DNA from: Diphasiastrum complanatum
Lineage: Eukaryota; Streptophyta; Lycopodiopsida; Lycopodiales; Lycopodiaceae
Direction: 5' to 3'
NCBI GenBank assembly: GCA_029204225.1
Contig: CM055097.1
Span: 11,593,828 to 11,657,827 of the forward strand
Length of the DNA: 64,000 nt
Shown: positions 33,953 through 46,164 of the stretch, one piece after another
Position numbering within the stretch: position 1 is the stretch's first letter
Layout: each line of letters starts with the position of its first letter
Program-made: the position numbers and the translations under genes
Notes under the pieces: model-generated
Told to the model about the DNA's origin: nothing
The model's database searches: none
The model's input: only the letters and a program-made list of their open reading frames with translations

Positions 33953-34352
33953 AAGGATGTTTGCTACATAGTTCTCAAGATTCATCTATCACCTTGGTAG
34001 CTAATATTTCTTTTTGGTATTTAGGATGTTTGTTCAATATATAAAATCCTTTAAAATTTGACAGTTTGTTGAGGTCAATTTGCTAATATGGTCCAAACAC
34101 ATGGAAAGTCACTAACAATTGCAAGTTTGTAGAAATACACACAATTTGTACAAGGTAAAAAAGGTTGGCATTTTTTTTGAAAGGATCTAACTTTTTTAAG
34201 GTAGAAATAATGTGATCTATGTGACTTTAGGTGTATTTTATGAGAAATTATAAAAAATTGGCAAATCTAGATTGATTAAAACCATGTAAATTTGTACATA
34301 GGGTGGGTCCCACACATGTGAATCCATGTTTCCATGTTGTAGGCTATACTAG
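33953..34352. other. Non-coding, weakly D-LTR-like
   Basis: Contains CCCACACATGTGAATCC (34309-34325) like the D-family LTR palindromes. Otherwise nothing recognised. Confidence 0.3.
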
Positions 34353-35114
34353 TGTTGGAGGGTTTGCGGATCTCAAGGCAACCCTAACCCTAGTTAATAA
34401 GTGAGAGGGATTTGGCACCCTGCGTGTGTAAGTCCAATCCGATGATCACACAGTTATTTGATTGATTAGTTAAAAGTTAATAAAAGGACTTTAGGCCTTT
34501 TTGCGGGACTTTTAATGTCGTAGGGCCTAAATGTCAAGTTAGTGAATAAAGTTGGGTTTTCCTCCAATTTTGATGGTTCCCACACTTTTTAAATTTGAAT
34601 AAAAAGAGAGGCAAGACTGGACCAATAGGATTCAGAGGCCAGGGTCCACCTCTTTACTATAAGAAAGGACCAACTCGAGTTGCTCCTCATATTCATTTTC
34701 TTATTTCAATAAAGCAGATTGGTTCTCTTCAGAAATGGATTGATGGATGTCCTTGCTCTCTATCACTCCATCTCTCATGCTTATTTGGATTTTGCTAATT
34801 GTTAGATCTGAGTGTTATTGGGATTGTATGTTATTATACTTTTTATGAGAGGGAAAGAGAGAGAGAGAAAGAGTAAGCTATCTCTGTTGTGGATGTGTAG
34901 TGTTAAGGGATTGTAAGTGTTAAGGGATGTGTAGTGTTAAAAAGTAGGGCTAATGGATGTAGAGATAGATGTGAATCCTCCATGCATGTTGAAATCTGAA
35001 CTAAACTATCGCTCTCATGGAAACGAACCTACGCGTGACAACTAACTCCGTCTCTTTGATGCTAGATTGACTAGATCTTGGATTCAGGTTAGGCAAGGAA
35101 AGAAACCCACTACA
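34353..35114 (+). repeat. Gypsy A 5' LTR
   Basis: 762 bp from TGTTGGAGGG to CCCACTACA, with ACTATAAGAAAGG as TATA-like box and AATAAAGCAG as polyadenylation-type signal. Inverted copy at 18395-19146. Confidence 0.92.
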
Positions 35115-35118
35115 ATTT

Positions 35119-35136
35119 TGGCGCCGATGCCGGGGA
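35119..35136 (+). other. Gypsy A primer-binding site
   Basis: TGGCGCCGATGCCGGGGA, the common plant gypsy site with one change, four bases after the LTR. Confidence 0.88.
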
Positions 35137-35449
35137 GCTATGCCAATTTTTTAGTTGCAACATGATTGTTGGATAGTTATCTTGCATTAGGCATCTTGTC
35201 GTGGCATGAATAGTGTTAGATCTGCATTTTAGGGTTAGTTCGGAATTGATTTTGCTTGATTTGAGTGGATTGGCTTGTTTGAAATCTAATCTGACTGATA
35301 AACAAGAAAAGCTATTCAGATCACCAATCTTAAGATCCATTTGAATCTGATATATCAAAGAAAATAACAAAAATTGGTCAAATCTGTCAGATTTGGTCAA
35401 AAAAGAGACAAAAAGTGTCATCAAAGCTGATAACTTTTTACTCTCTTTT

Positions 35450-36060
35450 AGGAAACCTTCGCCGAGTTGCAGACACCTTCGGTTTTGTTTATAGAACCTT
35501 CAGTTTGAAGGGGAGCAGATTTTCAAAAACATCAAAAAAATCGTCAAAAAACATCGAAAAATCGCCAAAACCCTAAAAATACAAACAAAGAACCTTCGCT
35601 CGATTCACTGTGCTTAGGTGTGATTCAGATCTACTGCCAGGTCGGCAAAGAATAATACCAAAAATAGAAAGGCTTTCAAAGGATCAATTGTCATATTGCC
35701 ATAATTTTGTCAAAAAAGTCACATTTTTGCAAAAATATCAGTATTACTCTTGATACTTTGCCGGAACCTTCGTCGAGATTTTAAAACATGTTATTTATAG
35801 TAGAATACTATTTTTTGAGTTCGGCGAAGATCCTTCTTGATCAGATCATAGAACTCTTGAATTTTACCCTCGTTAGACTACAAAAACCATAATTTCTTGT
35901 GTCAGAAAACTTCGTCCGATTTTCCATAGTTGTATCTGTGTCAGATCCTTCAACTGAGAGGTTGGTGAAGGTTATTGCCCTAGAAATTGCCTGAAAAGTG
36001 TTTAGAGAGTTTTTTTTTTTCCAAAATAGCACTATTGAACCTTTGCCGAGACAACCTTCG
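35450..36060 (+). repeat. Leader motif array of gypsy A (CCTTCGYCGAG type)
   Basis: About ten variants of AACCTTCGCCGAG or its complement between primer site and gag (for example 35454, 35595, 35766, 35820, 36040, 36052). Non-coding, irregular spacing. Confidence 0.6.
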
Positions 36061-36314
36061 CCAATCCTATTTTTAGTTTCTGATTTTCTAGATCAAGTCT
36101 CTGTCAAAATTTGGATCAAATCTGATATATTCTGATTTGGATTTTGAGAGATTTATCATTTTTGAGAAGTATCGATTGATCGAATTTCAAAAAGTTTTTT
36201 ATCATATAGAATCAGATTCTTGAAAAGTGGAATAGATCTAGTAGATCTAATTTGAAATAGTTTTTTGGAAAATCTAGATCCAATCTCATTATCTATTTGA
36301 TCTAAAATTGTGAA

Positions 36315-37893
36315 GATGCTGCCCTTGGAGCTGCTTCACAGGAACTCAATCCAATTATTGTTAGAAGAGTACCCCGATTGGATCTATCCAAATATAATGG
36401 ATTAACAGATCCAGTTAGATTTCTTCAGATCTATGCTGAATCTTGTGAAGTCTATGGTGAGATTTATCCTCAAGATAAACTTAAACTGTTTTCTACGACC
36501 TTAATAGGTGCAACACAAGATTGGTACTATAATCAAGATGAAACTGAACGTACAGATTGGGAGGTTGTTAAGCGAGCCCTGATCACACGGTTTAAACCAC
36601 GAAAGTTTATGGAAGACCCTTTCCTACTCTTAAGTAAAATTAAAATGGGAAAGCGGGAAATGGTTCGAGATTACATTGAACGGGTGAAACGTCTTAAATC
36701 TGAATGCGAACTTGAGCTAATTGACAAAAATGCCATGATTATGTGGTTTTTGTCAAGTCTACCTAAACGGATCAGACGTGAGTTGAAACGCCATAATGAG
36801 TATGCACTCTTGCAAAATGCTATGGATGATGCAATTCAGGAGGAGGATGAAGATTCAGATGAGGAGCCAAATATCATTATGTTGGCTTATACAGCAGGGC
36901 AGACTACTACGACATCCACCACTATTGCATCAACGAATGCCAATGCTACTACAAAAATGATGCTCAATGAGTTTGAGAAACTTGGGAAGAACGAGTAGAA
37001 ACAGATGGAAAAATTGCAGTTGCAATTTGATGAGAAGATCAAAGCATTGGAAAATTTCCATGGGGAAGCAAACAAGGAACCTGAAAAGCTTGCAAAGACT
37101 TTTCCTACCAGGGAAAATGTTTGGTGTTCTTTTTTTATAGGAAATCACACAGTGAACAAGTGTCTCAATTGAAAAAACGAATGGAAATCAGTGTTTGCCA
37201 TCTGTGTAATTCACCTGATCATGAGACTGCTTTTTGGAATTTCAACCCTCGGATAATTCAACAACGGTATGCCCAGATGGGATATCGAGAACCACAATAT
37301 GGAGGTAATCTAGCAGTAAGACCGCGACAATCTGCTCTTGGATACCTGGAACATTTAGCTTTACCTGCTCCACCAAAACACTCCGCTCCTCCAGCCAATT
37401 TGATAGAACCGAAACCTTACGAAAATGCTGAGCAATGGAACTATGGAAATGATTAAGCAAGTGGATCTTCAGAACAATATGCCATTTGTGCGGCTACTCA
37501 ACAAGAAGCCTCCATAAATTGGACCAGAGCACCACTCGAATGCTTTGCATGTGGAGAAAATCACAGAGTTGCAGAATGCTCAAATGAAGAGAAATTTGTA
37601 CCATTATGTCGTGACTATGGTTACAGGCATTGCTATAAAGACTGTCCAGCAAGACCGAAGCCACCACCAGTTATAGCACCTGTAAATTTGATAACAATTA
37701 AGCAAAGACTAGTGGCTCAAAATAAACCAAGCGCACTCTTGATGGTGGTCACCAGAGCACAGAAGCAGAAAGAACCAGTAATGATCCAGTACCTGTTGAT
37801 TCTATACCATTGAATGATATACCAATAGCATCAGGAGTCTATCCAAATCTTAATATAGAAAAACAAAGATATCAGGATATGAGATAGTGGATC
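36315..37893 (+). pseudogene. Gypsy A gag with zinc knuckles, truncated by gypsy B
   Basis: The capsid part reads LDLSKYNGLTDPVRFLQIY, GATQDWYYNQD and FKPRKFMEDPF, then an acidic linker and a coiled-coil piece (LNEFEKLGKNE, stop at 36996). The nucleocapsid has CHLCNSPDHETAFW near 37195, then CFACGENHRVAEC and CRDYGYRHCYKDC near 37540-37650, the latter a variant knuckle. Frames change at about 37100 and 37457. The sequence is cut at 37893 by the gypsy B LTR and its pol is not found to the right. Related to gag C at 59175. Confidence 0.85.
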
Positions 37894-38991
37894 TGTTAGC
37901 CGATTCTCTAGTGCCGAGCCAAGTTGAGGACATAAGTTATCTCTCACCCATGACCGAGGAGGTCTCAGAAGGAAGAGAGTAGAATAAGCTGAGAGCCGAG
38001 CATGAGAGCCGAGGAAATACTAGCTAGGAAGATAGTGATTAACTATGTGAGCCTACATGGTGTATCCCAAAGAAGGAATGACCATGTAGGAGCTAGTAAC
38101 ATTTTATTGAATAGTTGTAATAAATGTAGACCCCCTTAAAATAGTAAGAGTGAGCCACCTTTTGATGGTGATCTCTAGTGGAAGGGCAAATTCCACATGT
38201 AATTTCTAATTTAGTGGAACTGCCACATGGGCACATGGGTAGCCTTCTTGCTTAATTAAGGGCCCCCCTCTCTTGTGAGGGAGCTTTGATTGTATTTTCA
38301 AGTTCTCTTGAGCTAATAAATGGGATCCTCCACGAGTTCTTGAAGATCACTAAGCTCCTTGTTCATGGCAATGATCTTGAGTGATATTTCTATGAGCATG
38401 TTTGATTCCTTGCTTGTGGATTAACTAGGTTCTTGTTTCTTGTTCTTGCTTAGTTGTGGATTAGCTTCAGTTCTTGCTTGTGGAATCTTGTAGAAATCAG
38501 CATTCAAGTAAACTATAGAGGCTAGAAATGTGGTGTAAATCTTGCATAATCTTGACATTCTAGTTCTTGATGTTCTTGGATAATCTAGGCATCAAGTAAT
38601 GTGTGTTTCTTGATTCTTAGATTGTTAAATGCTGCTAGGAATCTTGTTTCTTATTTCTTGAATCTTGTTTTAGTTTCAGTAGCTAATCTAGTTATTGATT
38701 GTTCTTTGATTCAATAGTTAGTAGTAGGATCGCTCTCTATGCTGAATGTTATTTGCTTGAGCTGTAGATGGTTACATGGCTAGTGTATGCATGTAGCTGC
38801 GTATCGGATTTGAGTTACCCACTGACAGGCTGGAAAATACGTAACACATCCTTGAATATTGCTTCTGCTCTGTAACCGTTCTAATAAGAAGAGTAATCAC
38901 AAAGAACCATAACAACAGAAGTAATCCAAGAGAAATAAGCCACAAAAGAAAGAGAAAAAACATGTCCACAAATTCAGTGAATTTGTGAACA
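37894..38991 (+). repeat. Gypsy B 5' LTR
   Basis: 1098 bp from TGTTAGCCGATTCTC to GTGAACA. The first half recurs at 49711-50287 and a diverged relative at 56535. TTAATTAAGG near 38255 corresponds to TATTTAAGG in the 3' copy (TATA-like). Confidence 0.9.
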
Positions 38992-39010
38992 TTTGGTGCC
39001 GTTCCATAGC
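38992..39010 (+). other. Gypsy B primer-binding site
   Basis: TTTGGTGCCGTTCCATAGC directly after the LTR; resembles the TGGCGCCGTTGCC type, diverged. Confidence 0.6.
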
Positions 39011-39109
39011 TACACACACGCTCAACCAAGCCATATCTCACTAACCTGTATTGCGACACCATCGTCTGAGAGCTCCTACACATTCATTGCCGAGCTCATC
39101 ACTTCGGTC

Positions 39110-39900
39110 TCGACTGAAGTCCTGCTCGTTTCTCAACTGGAGTCTCACGATCCTCACCACGATGAGCTCCACAACTCAAGTCTAGACCGGACCACTACCT
39201 CATACCTCTCGACCGAACCACAACTTTACGATCCTAACATGTCCTGAGTTACACCTCAACCACTGCTAATCGCTCAAAACTCGAACGGAGTCATAACTCC
39301 ACATTTAGAACGAACATCTCTTTGACATCTCGATCGAAGGAAACCATCACATCTCAACTGGACCCTTCAGTCCAAATTTCAACTGGAGTGCTCAATCAAA
39401 ACTCGACCGGAGCATTGCCATCAATTCTCAACTGAAGCATTTCGCTCGCATCTCAACCGGAGTGCTCAGTCCAAACTCGACCAGAGAACTACCATCAATT
39501 CTCAATCGGAGCATTTTGCTCGCATTTCAACTGGAGTGCTCAGTAAAAACTCGACCGGAGCACTTCCATCACATCTCAACCGGAGCATTTCGCTCACATC
39601 TCAACCGGAGTGTTCAGTCCAATCTTGACCGAAACAATCTGTTCAGTTTTCAACCGAAGCACTTCTGTCAGATCTCAACCAAAGCATTTCGTTCAGATCT
39701 CAACCGAAGAACTCTCCTCATATCTCGACCGGAGCACTCTGCTTAGATCTCGACTGGAGCACTCTTCTCAAATCTCAACCGGAACACTGCTCTTGAATCT
39801 CAACCAGAGGCCATAGTCACCTCTCAACTGACGGCCTACTTCCAGTCTCAACCGGAGCCGGACCCCTGTCAAATTTCAACCGGAGCCGGACGGAGTCCAC
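39110..39900 (+). repeat. Leader motif array of gypsy B (TCTCRACCGRAGC type)
   Basis: Some 24 copies of TCTCAACCGGAGC/TCTCGACCGAAGC variants with period about 25-26 bases occupy the place where gag would be expected. Open frames across it are repeat artefacts. Confidence 0.88.
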
Positions 39901-39904
39901 ATTA

Positions 39905-41270
39905 CCAAAAGATTACCCAGACCCAAAAGTGGAACGAAGGCAATACAACGAATTTCGAGATGAATTTTTGCGAGAGGAAGAACATACATACAGTCTGTTA
40001 TCAGCTCATATCCTCGAAAAGGAGCAATCCCTCTAGGGACTTGAAGTATTTTCTGACCTCCTGCAAGCCCAACTCACAATGCCGTTCCATAGTGCTATCA
40101 AATCCTTCACCGGACTTCAACGTTATATCCATCGTAGTTTTCAGCTGTCTCCTATTCCTGATGAACAGTGAAAACCAGAAGCGATTCCTGAAATTCCTCA
40201 GATTCCTATGAATCTGATGAATATAGGTGCTGCTAAGGGGAATAACATCACACTACCCTTGTCCTATAAAGATTATCCCACAGTATCTTCTATCCTCGAT
40301 AGCAAATCAGGCGTCAATATAATGGCTTTGTCATTGGCAAAGTCATGAGGCTTCAATACCCTCGATCAACCATGATATAAACTTCGTATGGCTGATCAAC
40401 GAGTTACCAACCCTGCTGGTCATTTATCAAATATAAAAGTTTGAATAGCAGTTGTCAAGTTTATCGTTGATTGTGTCATCTTAGACCTACCAGAAGATGC
40501 CAATACGTATAAACTCCTTCTTGGTACACCCTGGCTCCAGATGGCAGGTGTTGTCCAAGACTGGAAGAACAACAAAATTACCTTTGGCAACCACGATAAA
40601 CAAGTCACGGTTGACTCAAATGGCCATGTCAAGCCCGCCAAGGTATACAATGATTGGTCATCTACAACATATGATGAGTCATATAGTGTCTCGATCCAAC
40701 CAAAAGGCCACTATACACGAACCACGGACATAATCAATTGGGGTCATGCACTAGCTACCATGGACTGTGCGGATTCCAATCGATGTCGTTTCAAAACGGC
40801 TGTAGAAGATGTGGATATTCTTCCATCTTTTACGAACATTGACACACCCATCACCCCCCTTATGATGATAGACCCCATTCCTATAGCTTGGTGCCCAGGA
40901 GAACCTAGTGTCTCTACTGCCCATGTTTCGAAAGAAGGTATTCTTTCCATGGATGATGTCGAAATGACGGATGATCATGTACTCCTCTATCTAGATGCTC
41001 AACGTTATCCATCAAAAGTCATTCCTAAGGAGATCAAGTCACCAGGACTGTTGGCTCATGTCCAACTAACATCCAAAGTACCAAACACACAAGCATATAG
41101 GCCCAAAACCAAATTATATACTTGGGACGTGTATCCCGATGAAGTATGGGATACAATCGATAACAATATGGTAAGTGAGGCCACAACACCACCCATTCAA
41201 AAACCACAAAAACCTCGGTTACAAAAAGATAACATTATTGATACAAAATTAATCGAGCGACAAAAATAGA
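39905..41270 (+). pseudogene. Gypsy B protease region and linker
   Basis: One frame reads PDPKVERRQYNEF, HILEKEQSL and PIPMNLMNIGAAKGNN-like sequence, then SILDSKSGVNIMALSLAKS (aspartic protease; the usual D-S/T-G triad is DSKSG) and YKLLLGTPWLQMAG (ILG motif). A long linker to 41270 has NWGHALATMDCADS and DAQRYPSKVIPKE. In-frame stops (near 40033, 40169, 40347, 40374, 40441) look like TGG-to-TGA or CAG-to-TAG changes. No gag core or zinc knuckle precedes it, unlike gypsy A. Confidence 0.75.
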
Positions 41271-41367
41271 TGTGTGCAAAGCTTAAACAACCAATCAAGC
41301 CCTTGTCAGAGGGGACAGACAACAAACACTCTGACAAAGCTTCCACGTTGATAAAGAATCACCTCAA

Positions 41368-42527
41368 ATGATTCCTAAAGTCCCAGAACATTTTGTGGAC
41401 CCACCTTTTGATCTTCCACAGAAGTTCAAAGACTTTACACTGGATGACGTTGTTATCCAGTTACCGCAGCCACATCCGGAACCTACACCAAGTTCCAATT
41501 CCTTTGAAGGACCCGCTAAGACAATTCCACTAAACCTGAAAGATCCTGACAAGGACATAGATCGAATAGTGTATGTTGGTGCACATTTGTCATCAACCCA
41601 ACTGTCTGATCTAGAGACTTTATTACGCAAATACAGGAATGTATTTGCATGGAATTATACCGAGATGAAAGGAATCCCCCCTGAACTAGTAGTACATCGG
41701 ATCCTCTAGAAGACAATGCTAAGCCTGTTAGGGCTAAACCTTACCGCAATAACCCAGTCTATCATGAGAGGATCGACAAAGATATTAAAAAATTGTTGGA
41801 TGCTGGCTTCATTTATGAAGTCCAACATACTGATTGGGTATCACCCATTGTGGTTGTACCCAAGAAAAACGGCAAGCTTCGTATTTGTGTTGACCTCAAG
41901 AACCTTAATGCGGTTACGAAGAAAGACCATTTTCCCTTGTCCCTAACGACCCAAATATTAGAGGAAATGGCAGGAGATGAAGTTGTCAGCTTCTTGGATG
42001 GGTTCAGCGGCTATTTCCTTGTTCAAATAGCCCCTGAAGATAAACATAAAACGGCTTTTGCCACAGAGAGTGGAGTTTACACTTATAACATTATGCCTTT
42101 TGGCTTATGTAATGCCCCCTCAACATTCCAACGGGTCATGCAACTGGCCTTTCAAGATCTGCTACATCGGGTCGTGGAGATTTATCTCAACAATCTAGGA
42201 ATACATTCTTCCGCTGCTACGCACCTAGACGCCTTGGAGAAAATCTTCATTCGTTGTCGTAGGTTTGGCATCTCACTAAACCCTGATAAATGTCAAATAT
42301 GGGTCACCCACGGGGTTGTACTCAGCCATATAATATCAAAGGACGATATTTCTACCAACCCGTCAAAAATCAAGGTTATCGTGGACATGCCCCTACCTGC
42401 AACAGTGAAGGAAGTATATGTCTTCCTCGGTCATACCAACTACTATCGCATCTTTATAATCGACTATGCCGACAAGGCACATCTCGTTTATTTAGTTGTG
42501 GTAGATCCTCGTTGGACCGAAGAATGA
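41368..42527 (+). pseudogene. Gypsy B reverse transcriptase
   Basis: 41368-41709 is the pre-RT region (YVGAHLSSTQLSDLETLLRK, FAWNYTEMKGI). After a frameshift near 41700 the RT reads LLDAGFIYEVQHTDWVSPIV, KLRICVDLKNLN, FLDGFSGYFLVQI and MPFGLCNAPSTFQRVM. The active site YxDD is YLNN (EIYLNNLGIHS near 42180), so the two metal-binding Asp are lost. CQIWVTHGVVLSHIISKDDI and HTNYYRIFI follow. A TGA at 42525 separates RNase H. Confidence 0.93.
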
Positions 42528-43181
42528 ATTAAGGCCTTTGAGGAGTTGAAGACAACACTCACAACGGCTCCCATACTCCGCTCGGCAGAGTACACGAAAG
42601 AATTCCATGTGCATACTAACGCAAGTAAGTATGCCATTGGGGGTCTTCTTGCACAAACGGGCGAGTATGGCAAGGACTTTCCCATACGTTTCTTAAGCAG
42701 GCAACTGGTGCCTGCTGAAGTAAACTATACCACTACCGAGAGAGAAGCATTGGCAATGGTCTATGCGGTACAACAACAACAACATTATTTATTAGGCCAA
42801 ACCTTTGCTTTCTACACAGACCATCAAGCACTCCTATATATCGTTAATAAGTCCTGTAAGACGAGACGAATAGCTCGATGGCTACTAATTTTGGAGGAAT
42901 TCAATTTCTGTATTGTCGTTCGGAAAGGGTCCCAACATTTCATGGTGGATCACCTTTCCAGACTACCAAGTGTTGAAAAAGAAACTGCACCAGTCAACGA
43001 TGATCTTCCTGATGCATGCCTTTTTCAGATCGATGCCACACCCCTATGGGTTGAGGAGATCACTCAGTTTCTCACAACAGGCCGACTAAAAGAAGGCCTG
43101 AGTACAATGAAATTTTTTTTTTTTAATAAAAGCAGCGCCCTTTCAGTTAATTGCGGGACAACTTTACAAAAGGGGCATTGA
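42528..43181 (+). pseudogene. Gypsy B RNase H
   Basis: Same frame as the RT after the TGA. Contains APILRSAEYTKEFHVHTNAS (first Asp region; D replaced by N), IRFLSRQLVPAE, TEREALAMVYAVQQ with the catalytic Glu, and FYTDHQALLYIVNK with the catalytic Asp, ending GSQHFMVDHLSRL. The last part runs into a T-rich stretch (43110-43125) with loss of frame. Confidence 0.9.
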
Positions 43182-44120
43182 CGGCATTATTCGACGATGT
43201 GCTTATGAATCTGAGATACGACCGATAATATCTCAGGCTCATGAGGGCATTGGAGGTGGCCACTTTTCTGCTGAAGCCACAACGAAGATTATCCTTCGAG
43301 CAGGATCATGGTGGCCATCTTTGTTTAAAGACATGTTTGCTGTCATTAAAGCATGTGATTTCTGTCAAAGAGCAAAGAAAAATACCAAAGCAGACTTCAC
43401 ACCATTGACTCCAAGACGAAGCCTTTCATAAGTGGGGGATTGACTTTGTTGGACCTATCAGTCCAGCAGCGAAACATACCCAAGCTCGATACATCCTCAT
43501 AGCCACAGATTATGCCACTAAATGGGTAGAGGCCGAGCAACGAAGGACGCCAACGCAAAAACGGTTGCACATTTTCTTTACGAAAATATTATTACCCGTT
43601 TTGGCTATCCCATTGAGCTTGTTAGTGATTGCGGCACGCATTTTTTAAATGCTGTCATTGATAACCTCCTACGCCATTACCTTTCGTTCATAGAAAAAGT
43701 ACACCATACTATCCTAGGTGTAATGGCCAGGCTGAATCAACTAGCAAGACGATCTATAAAATTCTAACCAAGATAGTTGAAACCAGTCGCTCTGATTGGG
43801 AAACAAAATTTTTCTCAGCTATCTGGGCTTACCACACCACCCCGAAGAAAGCCACTGGGTGGATAACCCCTTTTTACTTAGTATATGGTCAAGAAGCAGT
43901 AATGCCTGTAGAATTCTTAGTACCTTCGCTAAGAGTTACGGAGGCTTTTTCAACAGATCTCTATGAAAAGGCTTCAATCGAACAACAAGTCAAAACCAGG
44001 CTATTTACGTTAGCCCAGTTATGCGAGACAAGACTAATATCTTATCACACGCAACTAGTTAACAAACGACGCCAAAAAGCTTGGCATGACCATAACCTGC
44101 ACAATAAAGATCTCATTTAG
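43130..44120 (+). pseudogene. Gypsy B integrase
   Basis: The HHCC zinc finger is complete: HEGIGGGHFSAEATTKII, then CDFCQRAKK (43230-43380). The core is split by frameshifts: GDWLCW region near 43435, DYATKWVEA near 43510, then AKTVAHFLYENIITRFG and ELVSDCGTHFLN with the second Asp (43555-43650). The Glu block is degraded. AYHTTPKKATGW, PFYLVYGQEAVMPVEFLVPS and HTQLVNKRRQKAWHD follow to 44120. No chromodomain was seen. Confidence 0.88.
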
Positions 44121-44719
44121 GTGACCAGGTACTTCTTTATACATCAAAGAAGCACCCCGGCAAGTTGAAGTTCAGAAGTGAAGGGCCATATGTTATTAAC
44201 AAAATATTTTCTAATGGTGCAGTCCAGTTACAAACACTTGACGAGACACTCCTAGACACTGTCGTAAACGGTGGTCGTCTACGGCAGTACTACGAAGAAT
44301 TGTTCTTTGTTGACCCAATTTAGGATCTTTTCCCTTGAAGATCAAAAAAAGAAAGAAGTGTTTTTTAATGTTATTTTATTCCTTTCCTTGTACATCTCGC
44401 CTATTGTTCACCTCGTTCCTTGTTTATACTTCATATCATTACTTATGTATATTCTATGCATTTTTTTTTCTTTTTTTCTTCTGTTCATACTCATGAGTCA
44501 TGGGTGTCCTAGATCGACAACTGATAGGCTACATCTTAGGAAATCATTCTCACACTTTGGCCACCTCATCTCTGTCTCACTGGTATCTCAGGGTAACCAA
44601 CATTCCTGGAGATACACCTCTTTTATAAGAAGTTCTACTCTGAGCTATAGTCCTATTTTCCTTGGAGTTCTTCACTTGCATCAAACAGATCCATTTATGC
44701 ATCATGAGATTTTTCTCAA
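44121..44719 (+). other. Integrase 3' end and spacer
   Basis: Integrase C-terminal sense remains to about 44320 (GKLKFRSEGPYVINKIFSNG in another frame, RQYYEELF). Then hydrophobic, T-rich sequence without recognised gene. Confidence 0.5.
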
Positions 44720-45260
44720 ATCTCAACCGAAGTGCCTCTGTCAAATTTTGACTGAAGCAGTTCCTTCAGATCTCGACCGGAGCCTTCCTTCAGATCTCGA
44801 CCGAAGCGGTTATGTCAAATCTCGACCGAAGCCGTTCCTTCAGATCTCGACCAGATCCTTCCTTCAGATCTCGACCGAAGCGGTTCTGTCGAATCTTGAC
44901 CAAATCCGTTCCTTCAGATCTCGACCGGAGCCTTCCTTTAGATCTCAATCGAAGCGATTCTCTCAAATCTCGACCGAAGCCGTTCCTTCAGATCTCGATC
45001 GGAGCCTTCCTTCAGATCTCGACCGAAGCGGTTCTGTCGAATCTCGACTGAGCAGTTCCTTCAGATCTCGACCGGAGCCTTCCTTCATATCTCGACCGAA
45101 GCGGTTCTATCAAATCTCGACTGAAGCAGTTGATTCAGATTTCGACTGGAGCCTTTCTTAGAATCTCGACCGGAGCAGTTCTGTGAGATCTCAACCGAAG
45201 TTCCCTGTTAAATCTCAACCAGAGCAGTCATTTTGAATCTCGACTGGAGGACATACATTC
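44720..45260 (+). repeat. Second motif array of gypsy B, after pol
   Basis: About 20 copies of CAGATCTCGACCGAAGCSGTTC-like units, period about 25. Same core as the leader array. The SDLDRS-type protein frame is a repeat artefact. Confidence 0.9.
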
Positions 45261-45879
45261 AAATTTTAAGAACCGGCACATCCCATCTCCCTTGCAACCA
45301 GACAACGACGGCAATAAATGCCCTCTCCCCGAAGCCATTTGCACCTCAGCGAAGTGCGAAGCTAAAGCGTTTTCTGACGATGATATGTGGTGATCTTCCT
45401 GCTCTTGACACCGATCCTGGCGCTTGACTGTTCAATCCGTCCGTCATCATCTTCACACCATCTCACCATCGTTATCACTCCCTTATGAGCGCCATCACCG
45501 AAACCTTCAACACAAACATCGCCGACAGAATACCTTATATCTCAAGTTTCGCATGCTGAGGGGTAGTGTCGCATGAGCACTTATCACACTCCTATCACAC
45601 TATTGAACATCCTACAATCACAATCACAAACCATACACCTTCAACCTGTTTCATCCCTGAAAGATACACATCCATAACATTAAAACCATTGTCAAACACC
45701 TCCACTTCCTCCTATTTCACTCCCCATCTTTTTAGCTCGACCTCGTTCTGTTCACCCACCTTTATTTCATCACCCACACCGCTCTACCCAACACAGCCAT
45801 CTTCCACATATCTCCCTTTCCAAACCCGTTCATACATCCCTCCCTCCACACTTTCTGAACAATTCTACACCGCCACTTC
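45261..45879 (+). other. Spacer between motif arrays
   Basis: Low-G, C-rich sequence (ACACTCCTATCACACTATTG and relatives). No gene recognised. Confidence 0.4.
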
Positions 45880-46125
45880 CCATCTCAACCGGAGCCCCCT
45901 CCTTCAACACTCGACTGAAGTCCTCCTTTCCCATCTCAACCGAAGCCACTCCATCAGATCTCAACCGGAGCCCAACCCTTCAGATCTCAACCGAAGCCGC
46001 TCCATCAGATCTCAACCGGAGCCCAACCCTTCACATCTCAACCGAAGCCACTCCATCAGATCTCAACCGGAGCCCAACCCTTCACATCTCAACCGACGCC
46101 CTTTCCACTGTCTCAACTCTCAACC
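45880..46125 (+). repeat. Third motif array of gypsy B, directly before ORF3
   Basis: About ten TCTCAACCGGAGCC/TCTCAACCGAAGCC copies with a higher-order dimer of about 50 bp (CCACTCCATCAG alternating with CCCAACCCTTCA). Ends 40 bases before the ORF3 ATG at 46165. Confidence 0.9.
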
Positions 46126-46164
46126 GAAGAAGTTTTTCCAGAACCCTCCTTCCATTTTCCACCC

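Noticed and set aside
39462-39816. Leader array of gypsy B as CRISPR-like repeats
   Set aside because: Units are degenerate, lack unique spacers of constant length and lie in a plant retroelement leader.
44271-45161. Open frame with SDLDRS/RSRPEP repeats as a repetitive protein
   Set aside because: All frames of the 25-bp motif array stay open; the phase changes between copies and no start context or conservation supports a gene.
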